From NCBI RefSeq assembly GCF_002105465.1, contig NZ_NCSQ01000032.1:25776-89775 (forward strand): 64,000 nt of DNA, read 5' to 3'. The notes under the pieces were generated by a model, which was not told where the DNA came from, searched no databases, and saw only the letters and a program-made list of their open reading frames with translations. The stretch comes from Aquidulcibacter paucihalophilus. GTDB taxonomy: Bacteria > Pseudomonadota > Alphaproteobacteria > Caulobacterales > Aquidulcibacteraceae. Made by a program: the position numbers and the translations under genes. This document shows, piece by piece, positions 18,233 through 25,896 of the stretch. Numbering within the stretch: the stretch's first letter is position 1; each line of letters begins with the position of its first letter.

Positions 18233-20034
18233 TTGTTATTGGCCTCCGTGGCAGAAGTCGCGCGGATCTGGAACACGCCATAAATCAACAGGATCAAGAA
18301 AATCACGACCGAATAAGCGGCGGCATAGCCGTATCGATATTCCTCAAACGCGATGCGGTACGCCCGTGTCACAAGGATTTCGTTGGCCCCAGAAGGCTGC
18401 CCAGCGCTCACCAGATAGATCACATTGAACATATTAAATGTCCACACAACCGAGACGATGATGGCAGGCAGAAGGGCGGGTCGCAGGCTGGGCAAGGTAA
18501 TCAGCCAGAATTGTTGCCAGGGTGATGCCCCATCAATGCGGGCCGCTTCATACATATCTTCATCCACCGCCTGAAGCGCGCCGAGTGCGACCACCATCAT
18601 GAAGGGGAAGGACAGCCACGCGTTGGTGGCAAGGCCGGTGATAAAGCTCGGCCCCACGCTATCAAACCATTGAACGGGTTGGCCGCCAAAGGCTTGGATG
18701 GCTTGGTTGATCGCGCCAAATTGTGGGTGGAACATGCCCTTCCAAGTCAAAGCCGTGATGTAATTGGGAATAGCCCAAGGCAGGATCAGAAGTGTGCGAT
18801 AGATCGCAACCCCGCGCAGGCCTTTGATATTGAGCAGAAGTGCCATCCCAAGGCCAATCGCCACCCCCAAAACGACATTGGAGACCGTCCAAACAATCGT
18901 GACGCCCAAGGTCCAATAGAAGTTCTGATAGTTAAAGGCCGCTCCATTGCCGCCGAAATTAAAGTCACCCAAAATGCTGGCATAATTGGCAAACCCAACC
19001 CAGCGATCACTCCAGCTTGCGCCTTGGTTCAATAAGGTCGTGTCGGTGAAGGATAGAATAAAGCCATAGAAGAAGGGGAAGAAGGCCAGTGCCAACATGC
19101 CAATCAAGGCGGGTGCCACATAGGCATAAGCGGTTGGGTTTTCTGTGAGCGCCCGCCACGTTGCAGATGCTGCTCCGAAACTGATGAAGCCGCCAATCAA
19201 GGCACCAAGCCCACCCAAAAACAGAAGCGAGGTGTTTAGCGCCGCCCCGTCCACCGCGCCTGCAACGACAGCCGAGTCCAACCGCGCAACATCACCGGCA
19301 AGTGTTAGGCCGTTGCTGGCGGCTACCGCCCGCATTGCCTCATCGACCGCGCGGGCCGTGCTGTTCAGATTGTCGAGAAGAAGTTGCGAGGTCGTGGCCA
19401 GATTAGCTCCCGTGAACTGGCCCAGAACAAAGGCAACGCCCAGCGGCAAAGCCAAACCCGCCCAAGCGCCGAGCTTTGGCTGAACGAGGGCCAGGCCAGC
19501 AAGCACCAGAATGCCGAGGCCGATCGCCCCCCATTGTAGCGGGGAAATGAGCGCTGGACCTGACGTTTTCGACGTCTGGACAATCTCCACCATGCCAACG
19601 CGCTGGCCAGCCACGACCAAAGGCGCAGCCGCATGGGCACCTAAGGCCTCTGGCTTGAGCTTTGCCCCTTCCATGGGAAGGCCAAGGATCAAATCATATA
19701 ATGGCTTTTCGTTTAGATTTAGCGGACGGGGCGCAGCTTCACCGGGCCAATTGCTGGCGGCCAATTGCTTGCCGTTTCGCATGACAAGACGATAGCGATC
19801 GCCGTCCCGGCCAGAGCGCTTGAGCACATCGGCCATCATAACGCCAATTGTTTGGTCGCTAAGCCCTGCAGTCAGGCCCGCCGAACCCAACTTTGCCAAA
19901 TCAGACGCCGTGACCAATGCAACCGCACCCGACGCCGCTTCATCGCGATGTTGGGCTGCTTGCTGCAGGAAGAACACGGCCCCAGAAATGACCATCAGGA
20001 GGGCGAAGAAGATCGCGCTTAAATTACGTTTCAT
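18229..20034 (-). CDS. malF: MalF-like ABC permease with extra N-terminal membrane/periplasmic sensor-like region
   Basis: The C-terminal half (from about residue 300) is a normal CUT1 permease: APALIGMLALAFFPFFYGF is followed by further membrane segments and an EAA loop (ARIDGASPWQQFWLITLPSL). The first 300 residues are unusual. One membrane segment (about 7-25) is followed by a roughly 140-residue extracytoplasmic stretch including RYRLVMRNGKQLAASNWPG, which resembles single-Cache sensor domains. Two more membrane segments, a second polar stretch (215-270) and another membrane segment come next. E. coli MalF has its large loop between TM3 and TM4, not ahead of the core. ATGA overlaps join it to malE and malG. 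Confidence 0.88.
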   Translation of the reverse strand: MKRNLSAIFFALLMVISGAVFFLQQAAQHRDEAASGAVALVTASDLAKLGSAGLTAGLSDQTIGVMMADVLKRSGRDGDRYRLVMRNGKQLAASNWPGEAAPRPLNLNEKPLYDLILGLPMEGAKLKPEALGAHAAAPLVVAGQRVGMVEIVQTSKTSGPALISPLQWGAIGLGILVLAGLALVQPKLGAWAGLALPLGVAFVLGQFTGANLATTSQLLLDNLNSTARAVDEAMRAVAASNGLTLAGDVARLDSAVVAGAVDGAALNTSLLFLGGLGALIGGFISFGAASATWRALTENPTAYAYVAPALIGMLALAFFPFFYGFILSFTDTTLLNQGASWSDRWVGFANYASILGDFNFGGNGAAFNYQNFYWTLGVTIVWTVSNVVLGVAIGLGMALLLNIKGLRGVAIYRTLLILPWAIPNYITALTWKGMFHPQFGAINQAIQAFGGQPVQWFDSVGPSFITGLATNAWLSFPFMMVVALGALQAVDEDMYEAARIDGASPWQQFWLITLPSLRPALLPAIIVSVVWTFNMFNVIYLVSAGQPSGANEILVTRAYRIAFEEYRYGYAAAYSVVIFLILLIYGVFQIRATSATEANNK

Positions 20035-21317
20035 GCCCGTCCCCCAGCTTGGGAAGCCCGCAAGGCGTTAATGGCTGCTTGCACTTCGGCTTGGCAATCA
20101 TTCCAAGCCGATTGCGATGTCGTTTCCATTTTCGTGAAGCGCTTCATGGCTTTATCCGCCGGCGACCAAACCAATGTCATCTCTGGCAAATTGGGCATGG
20201 GCACCGCTAAGGCACCTTGGGCCTTGAAAGCTGAAATGATAGGATCATTTGCGATGGCGGGTACGCGATAGGCCGCCTCTGAAGCAGACAATTGCCCGCC
20301 CTTTTGCGCCATAATGGTCGAGCCCTGCGGCCCGGCCAAAAATTTCGCAAATTGCCAAGCTTCGTGTTCGTCTGCTGTACCGGCGGCCAGATAGATGGCC
20401 TCAATGGTCATCCAAGGCCGCATGGGCTGATTGTTGGCTTCTGAAATCATCGGCAATACCGCAATGCCCAGATCAATGTCCTTGGCCGCTTCGCCCAAAA
20501 ACCACGGCCCACTCATGACCATGGCGGCCCGCTCTTCGTTAAATAGCGCCGTCACCAAAGAATTGGCGGGATCATCTGGCAGCAGGTTAAGCTCAGACCG
20601 CCATCTACGCACCAAATCAGAAGCTGCGACATTGGCAGGATCGTTCAGGATCAAGTCGCCCGCCGCATTAAAGGCACCCCCACCAAAGCCATTGGCGATG
20701 CCCGCATGGAAGAAATAATCGTCATAAGCATAAGCAAAGCCAAACCGACCACGCGCTTTGTCTGTGAGCTTTGTCGCGATCTCAACGAGTTCTTTGGTGG
20801 TGCGCGGTGGACTAGGGACTAATCTTTTGTTGTAGATCAAAGCGGCAGATTTGAAGTTCAATGGCAGCGCATAGGTCACGCCCTTATAGGTCGTAGCGTC
20901 CAGCATGCCGGGCAGAAAGCCTTGGCGATCTTGCTCACTTAAGAAGAAGTCGATGGCCGCGACCGTATTGCCGCTTTCAACCCAACCGCCCATGCGATCA
21001 TGTGAAAAGATGAAAAGGTCCGGGCCCTTATTGCGGGGCACCGCCGCTGAAATCTTGTCGGCAAAGGCGTCATTCGGCACCCCGACGCAACGGACAGGAC
21101 GGGCTTTACCGGCGACCTGGGCAGAATAAAGGGCAGCAACTTCTTCCAGCGCGGCCTTCTCGCGACCACGATAAGAATGCCAAACCACCAGAGCATCGCG
21201 TTTAGGACCCCCAGATTTGCCACAAGCGGCCAATATAGCCGTACCGGACAAACCGAGCCCTGCTGCTAGGAATGATCGTTTGGTGGGTGATCCCCCGTGA
21301 CTTGTCCGCCAAGCCAT
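20031..21317 (-). CDS. malE: Maltodextrin-binding lipoprotein of the ABC importer (MalE-like)
   Basis: A 428-residue extracellular solute-binding protein, family 1. The N-terminus has PTKRSFLAAGLGLSGTAILAAC; the lipobox Cys is residue 32, so the mature protein is probably a lipoprotein. The KRSFL pair hints at Tat export. The mature part starts DALVVWHSYRGREK, typical of the fold, and contains the usual ligand-site aromatic residues. It lies 3 bases after malK and overlaps malF. Sugar specificity is inferred from amylase, GlgX and MalQ nearby. Confidence 0.9.
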   Translation of the reverse strand: MAWRTSHGGSPTKRSFLAAGLGLSGTAILAACGKSGGPKRDALVVWHSYRGREKAALEEVAALYSAQVAGKARPVRCVGVPNDAFADKISAAVPRNKGPDLFIFSHDRMGGWVESGNTVAAIDFFLSEQDRQGFLPGMLDATTYKGVTYALPLNFKSAALIYNKRLVPSPPRTTKELVEIATKLTDKARGRFGFAYAYDDYFFHAGIANGFGGGAFNAAGDLILNDPANVAASDLVRRWRSELNLLPDDPANSLVTALFNEERAAMVMSGPWFLGEAAKDIDLGIAVLPMISEANNQPMRPWMTIEAIYLAAGTADEHEAWQFAKFLAGPQGSTIMAQKGGQLSASEAAYRVPAIANDPIISAFKAQGALAVPMPNLPEMTLVWSPADKAMKRFTKMETTSQSAWNDCQAEVQAAINALRASQAGGRA

Positions 21318-21320
21318 GGG

Positions 21321-22433
21321 TTAATCCTTCTCGACCAAGCGCAGATTGGTCTTGCTATCGAAGAAATGCGCCTTGCTGAGATCAGCTTCCACCTCGACCC
21401 ATTCCCCCAGTTTAGGCGTGGGGGCCTCACCATGGCTTTTGGCGATCAAAGTGGTACCCTCAACATCCAGATGGGTTAGAACCTCGTGGCCTAAGGTCTC
21501 CACCATCTCAACTCGTCCTTTGAAATGGGCTGCCGAGGCAAAACTGCCCTGCCCCTTGATGCGAACATCTTCGGGACGGAAACCGATCAGAACGCTGTCG
21601 CCTGTTTGGACCAAAGGCTCCCACCGATCCGGCATCGCAAAGCCAGGAGAGGCGGCATGCGAAATCGCCCGACCGGCCAGCTGTGTGGTCAAAATTGACA
21701 TACTGGGCGCGCCGATAAAGCGGGCAACAAAGACGCTGCTAGGACGGTGATAGAGCTCCAACGGCGTGCCGACCTGCATCAGATTGCTGTCGCCGGCTTC
21801 GGCCAAGGGCGCTAGAACGGCGATCCGGTCGCCCATGGTCATGGCTTCGGTTTGATCGTGCGTGACATAAACCGCGGTGGTGCCTAAGCGCTTCTGCAAG
21901 CGCGAAATCTCGGCCCGCATGCCAGTCCGCAGCTTCGCGTCCAGGTTTGACAATGGCTCGTCAAACAAAAAGACCGCAGGATCGCGGACAATGGCGCGAC
22001 CCAGCGCCACACGTTGCCGTTGCCCCCCAGAAAGCGCCTTAGGCTTACGATCCAAATAAGGGTCAAGACCCAAAATGGCCGACGCCTCTTGCACGCGCTT
22101 TTCAATCTCGGCTTTCGGCATTTTGCGTACTTCAAGACCGAAGGCGACATTCTGGCGAACCGTCATATGGGGGTAGAGCGCATAGGACTGAAACACCATG
22201 GCAACGTCGCGGTCCTTGGGCTTCAGATCATTCACAACCCGATCTGCAATCTTCAAAGTGCCCGAAGACACCGATTCAAGGCCCGCAATCATCCGCAGGG
22301 CGGTCGACTTGCCACATCCAGATGGCCCAACCAGAACCATGAACTCGCCATCCTTGATGTCGAGCGATAAGTTCTTGATGACATCAGTTTCGCCATATCG
22401 CTTTGCGACGGTTTCAAAAGTGATGCCTGCCAT
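21321..22433 (-). CDS. malK: Maltodextrin ABC transporter ATP-binding protein
   Basis: A 370-residue CUT1 ATPase. Walker A GPSGCGKST is at residues 36-44, the Q-loop in MVFQSYALYPHM at about 80-90, LSGGQ at 134-138, Walker B FLFDEP at 155-160, and the switch His in VTHDQTEA. The C-terminal 130 residues form the MOI/TOBE regulatory domain (for example VLIGFRPEDVRIKG). First gene of the twelve-gene minus-strand operon, reading away from hexR. MsmX/UgpC-like ATPases have the same layout and may serve more than one importer. Confidence 0.93.
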   Translation of the reverse strand: MAGITFETVAKRYGETDVIKNLSLDIKDGEFMVLVGPSGCGKSTALRMIAGLESVSSGTLKIADRVVNDLKPKDRDVAMVFQSYALYPHMTVRQNVAFGLEVRKMPKAEIEKRVQEASAILGLDPYLDRKPKALSGGQRQRVALGRAIVRDPAVFLFDEPLSNLDAKLRTGMRAEISRLQKRLGTTAVYVTHDQTEAMTMGDRIAVLAPLAEAGDSNLMQVGTPLELYHRPSSVFVARFIGAPSMSILTTQLAGRAISHAASPGFAMPDRWEPLVQTGDSVLIGFRPEDVRIKGQGSFASAAHFKGRVEMVETLGHEVLTHLDVEGTTLIAKSHGEAPTPKLGEWVEVEADLSKAHFFDSKTNLRLVEKD

Positions 22434-22751
22434 GCCGTTTTCCTGCCCCGGTTATTTCGGCAGAGGCTGGAAATGTCAGTCGCGAAGGAGCCACTTATGA
22501 AACCGACAGGCCGCTGCCCATCAGACACAGGTTGGTCCAAAGCCAAGATAAACACCCGACTTGGTCCATTTCTCTCCCCGACTGCAGTTTCCGCCCTGTG
22601 GAGGGTTCGCCTGCCGTTCATTGGTTTTGGTATTGCACATTTGATGTAGCAAAACTACAAAACCTGCGCAACACGCGTTCAAGGGTGGCATTGGGCGCAG
22701 ATTATTCGTATAAATCAAGCCAAGAAACAAAGGGCGGGAGGGAAAAAGACG
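22434..22751. promoter_or_regulatory. Divergent control region between malK and hexR
   Basis: This 318-bp gap holds no gene. It must carry the promoters of both the maltodextrin/ED operon (minus) and the hexR-glycogen operon (plus). It contains the HexR-like palindrome at 22645-22659, two direct copies of TTGGTCCA (22532-22539 and 22561-22568, 29 bp apart), and a TATAAA (22709-22714) that could be the -10 element of hexR. The -35 elements are not convincing. Confidence 0.6.
22645..22659. promoter_or_regulatory. Candidate HexR operator
   Basis: TGTAGCAAAACTACA is a 15-bp near-perfect palindrome. The published proteobacterial HexR consensus is TGTARTWWWAYTACA, and this site differs at one base (C for T). 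It lies 93 bp before hexR and 212 bp before malK. HexR represses or activates ED and sugar genes and responds to KDPG, so this single site could couple both operons to ED flux and allow autoregulation. I saw no second site in the intergenic regions. Confidence 0.7.
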
Positions 22752-23621
22752 ATGATCATCAGTCAGATCGATTCTCATCTCGCGGACTTACGCCCGTCTG
22801 AACAGCGGGTTGCCCGCTTTGTTTTGGGTCGGCCCACGGTTGTGGTTGAAATGTCGATTGCCGATCTAGCCGAACGCGCCGATGTGTCAGAGCCCACGAT
22901 TATGCGCTTTTGCAAGGCCATAGGCTGTATGGGTTTTATGGACTTTAAGCTGAGCCTTGCGCGCGATCTTGAACGCCGCACCTTGTCCATGAGCCGCCAG
23001 AACCCGCATGTGAAGGGCCATAGCGGCCTTGGCCAAGCCTTGTTTGAGCAAGTCTCAAAAACCTTGGGCCAAAAGGGAACCACCTTGGCACTCGATGAGC
23101 TAGAAACCCTTTTGGAGATTTGCGCCGGGAGCGGGCGAATCATTGTGCTGCATTCAGGTGCGGAAACCCTATTCGCAGACACACTGGTCAGTGCCTTGCG
23201 GGGCTGTGGCTTAGAAGTCTGCGATCAAATCACTGCCGATATCAGCGGACGGCGCGACAGCATCTTGATCATTGCCCTGAAATCGAGCGTTCGCATTCCA
23301 AAAGTTGAGCAAACGCTGCAAGATGTGTGCGCCGCGGGCGGGCGGGTTGCTCTTATCGGGCACACAGACTTGCCAGCCACGCTTGCGCTGGGCGAGTTTG
23401 ACGTCGGCCTTGCCGACCATATTGCTTATGCCGCTACGATCGAAGCTTTAAGGCTTGGGATCGAGGCGCGCCTATCCAAGAGCGGACATTTCTCACAAGC
23501 AGATTCGGAAATGCTGCAGTCGCAGCGCGAAAATGCCTATGCCGATGCGCGCCGCAGAGACCGGCAGAGTGCGCTGAAGGCAACCCCGGACGATACGACT
23601 TTTTATGAGGATGCGCGCTAA
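22752..23621 (+). CDS. hexR: RpiR-family transcriptional regulator HexR
   Basis: A 289-residue regulator with an N-terminal helix-turn-helix of the RpiR type (residues 15-75; recognition part VSEPTIMRFCKAIG, then GFMDFKLSLARDL, as in HexR) and a C-terminal SIS domain (about 120-250, IIVLHSGAETLFADTLVSAL) that binds a sugar phosphate. HexR proteins sense KDPG. Placement beside zwf-pgl-edd-glk-eda-pyk and a HexR-type palindrome makes the assignment strong. It is the first gene of the glycogen operon, and its stop overlaps the glgB start by one base (TAATG). Confidence 0.9.
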   Translation: MIISQIDSHLADLRPSEQRVARFVLGRPTVVVEMSIADLAERADVSEPTIMRFCKAIGCMGFMDFKLSLARDLERRTLSMSRQNPHVKGHSGLGQALFEQVSKTLGQKGTTLALDELETLLEICAGSGRIIVLHSGAETLFADTLVSALRGCGLEVCDQITADISGRRDSILIIALKSSVRIPKVEQTLQDVCAAGGRVALIGHTDLPATLALGEFDVGLADHIAYAATIEALRLGIEARLSKSGHFSQADSEMLQSQRENAYADARRRDRQSALKATPDDTTFYEDAR

Positions 23622-25882
23622 TGGCCACCAAAACGACCCGGGCAAAACCGGCGAAGGCCGCTTTGAATGGCTCAGCCGAGCTAGGACCCGCCTTAGCAGA
23701 CCAAAGCGAAATTCTCGCTTTAGTCGCAGGCACACATACAAACCCATTTGCCTTTCTCGGCCCGCATGGCGATGCAGTAACCCACGACGTCACAATCCGG
23801 TGTTTTCTGCCGGCTGCGGAAGGCGTGACGCTGGTCGCGCCGGATCAAAAGCTCTCAATGGCAATGACAAAGGTGCACCCAGACGGCCTTTTTGTCGCCA
23901 AAATCGCCAAACCCAAGCAGCCCTTAACCTATCATTATCTGGCGAGCTGGGACGGGGAAGAGGTGCGCCTAGAAGACCCCTATCGGTTCGCCGGCATTTT
24001 GAACCCAAAGGAAATCCTTCGCTTCCGCCAAGGCCAGCTTTGGCGGGCTTGGGAATGTTTGGGCTCACGGCCCATCACACTCGACACGGTTGAGGGTTAT
24101 GCCTTTGCGGTTTGGGCCCCAGCTGCGCAGCGGATTTCGGTGGTCGGCCCCTTCAATAACTGGGATGGGCGTCGCCACATCATGCGAAAGCTGCACGATG
24201 CCGGAATTTGGGAGATTTTCATCCCCGGCCTGTCGGCGAACGATATTTATAAATATGAGATTATTGGCGCAAACGGGGAGCTCCAACCCCTAAAGTCCGA
24301 CCCGTTTGGTCAAGCCGCGGAATTGCGCCCTGCCAATGCCAGCCGCTTGGTGGAGCCGCCCCAGCAAATTCAAAGCGATCAAGCCTGGCTAAAGTCGCGC
24401 CATAGCCGACACAGCCTCGATGCGCCCATTTCAGTCTATGAAGTCCATGCGGGCTCCTTCCGACGCAAGCCCGAAGAGGGTAACCGCCCGCTGACCTATG
24501 GTGAGCTTGGCGATTGGCTGATCCCCTATGTGCGCGACATGGGCTTTACCCATGTGCAATTTATGCCTTTGACAGAATATCCGTTTGATGGCTCTTGGGG
24601 CTATCAGCCCGTTGGTCTGTTTGCCACCACGAGCCGCTATGGCACGCCTGATGAGTTCCGTGCCTTGGTGGCCCGTCTGCATGAAGCAGAGATTGGCGTC
24701 TTATGTGATTTCGTGCCTGCCCACTTCCCGATTGATGGCCATGGCTTAAACCGGTTTGACGGCACCGCCCTTTATGAACATGCCGACCCGCGGCTTGGCT
24801 TCCACCCTGACTGGAAGACCAATATTTATGACTTCACCAAGCCCGAGGTCGTCAATTTTCTGGTCTCCTCGGCCTTGTTCTGGCTCGACCGCTTCAAGAT
24901 TGATGGCCTGCGCGTCGATGCTGTCAGCTCCATGCTCTATCTCGATTATTCCCGCGCAGATGGGGAATGGATTCCCAATATCTATGGCGGCAACATCAAT
25001 CTTGAAGCCGTCCAATTCATGCGTCGCTTGAATGAGATGTGCTATGGCGAAGCCGATGGCATCATGATGGTGGCCGAAGAATCCACCGCGTGGGCGGGCG
25101 TTTGTAAGCCTACATATGACGGCGGGCTGGGCTTTGGGTTCAAATGGAACCTCGGCTGGATGCATGACACGCTACAATATATGAGCCGCGACCCCATCCA
25201 CCGCGCATGGCACCATGGCGAGATCACGTTTGGCTTGGCTTATGCGTGGTCCGAGAACTTCATGCTCGCGCTCAGTCATGATGAAGTCGTCCATGGCAAG
25301 GGCTCGATCTTTTCGCGCATGCCCGGCGATGATTGGCAGCGTTATGCAAACTTGCGCGCCTATTACGCTTTGATGTGGGCCCATCCCGGCAAGAAGTTAT
25401 TGTTCATGGGGGCAGAATTTGGCCAAGTCGCCGAATGGAATCATGAAGGCAGCCTTGACTGGCACCTGCTGGATCAACCGAGCCATAAAGGGGTTCAGTC
25501 TCTGGTCCGAGATCTGAACAAACTCTATCGTGCAACCCCTGCCCTACATCAACGCGATTGCGATCCCTCCGGCTTTGAATGGGTTCAGGCCGATGCGGCG
25601 GATGTGTCGGTGTTTGCGTTCTTGCGCTGGAACCACGACCGTTCGGAGAAAGTGCTCGCTTTGATCAATATGACCCCCGTGCCGCGCGTCGAATATCGGG
25701 TAGGCGTGCCCCATGGTGGCGCTTGGAAGGTGATTTTGAACACAGATTCTTCGGCCTATGATGGGTCTAATTTCGAAGGCCCCATTTGGGTGGAGGCAGA
25801 GGCCATGCCCTTCAATGGCCAGCCCGCTTCGATTGTTCTGACCCTGCCACCGCTTGCAGGCCTTTATCTCGTTCCGGCATAG
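23621..25882 (+). CDS. glgB: 1,4-alpha-glucan branching enzyme
   Basis: Makes alpha-1,6 branches in glycogen. The 753-residue protein has the two N-terminal beta modules of long-form GlgB: the first near residue 30 (THTNPFAFLGPHG) and the CBM48 near 160 (VWAPAAQRISVVGPFNNWDG). The GH13 barrel has YEVHAGSF, nucleophile D433 in LRVDAVSSMLY, acid E486 in MMVAEEST, and D554 in SHDEVVHGKGS. Context GAEFGQVAEWNH is typical. It follows hexR with a 1-nt overlap and precedes glgX by 14 bases. Confidence 0.95.
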   Translation: MATKTTRAKPAKAALNGSAELGPALADQSEILALVAGTHTNPFAFLGPHGDAVTHDVTIRCFLPAAEGVTLVAPDQKLSMAMTKVHPDGLFVAKIAKPKQPLTYHYLASWDGEEVRLEDPYRFAGILNPKEILRFRQGQLWRAWECLGSRPITLDTVEGYAFAVWAPAAQRISVVGPFNNWDGRRHIMRKLHDAGIWEIFIPGLSANDIYKYEIIGANGELQPLKSDPFGQAAELRPANASRLVEPPQQIQSDQAWLKSRHSRHSLDAPISVYEVHAGSFRRKPEEGNRPLTYGELGDWLIPYVRDMGFTHVQFMPLTEYPFDGSWGYQPVGLFATTSRYGTPDEFRALVARLHEAEIGVLCDFVPAHFPIDGHGLNRFDGTALYEHADPRLGFHPDWKTNIYDFTKPEVVNFLVSSALFWLDRFKIDGLRVDAVSSMLYLDYSRADGEWIPNIYGGNINLEAVQFMRRLNEMCYGEADGIMMVAEESTAWAGVCKPTYDGGLGFGFKWNLGWMHDTLQYMSRDPIHRAWHHGEITFGLAYAWSENFMLALSHDEVVHGKGSIFSRMPGDDWQRYANLRAYYALMWAHPGKKLLFMGAEFGQVAEWNHEGSLDWHLLDQPSHKGVQSLVRDLNKLYRATPALHQRDCDPSGFEWVQADAADVSVFAFLRWNHDRSEKVLALINMTPVPRVEYRVGVPHGGAWKVILNTDSSAYDGSNFEGPIWVEAEAMPFNGQPASIVLTLPPLAGLYLVPA

Positions 25883-25896
25883 GAAACAGAATCTGA

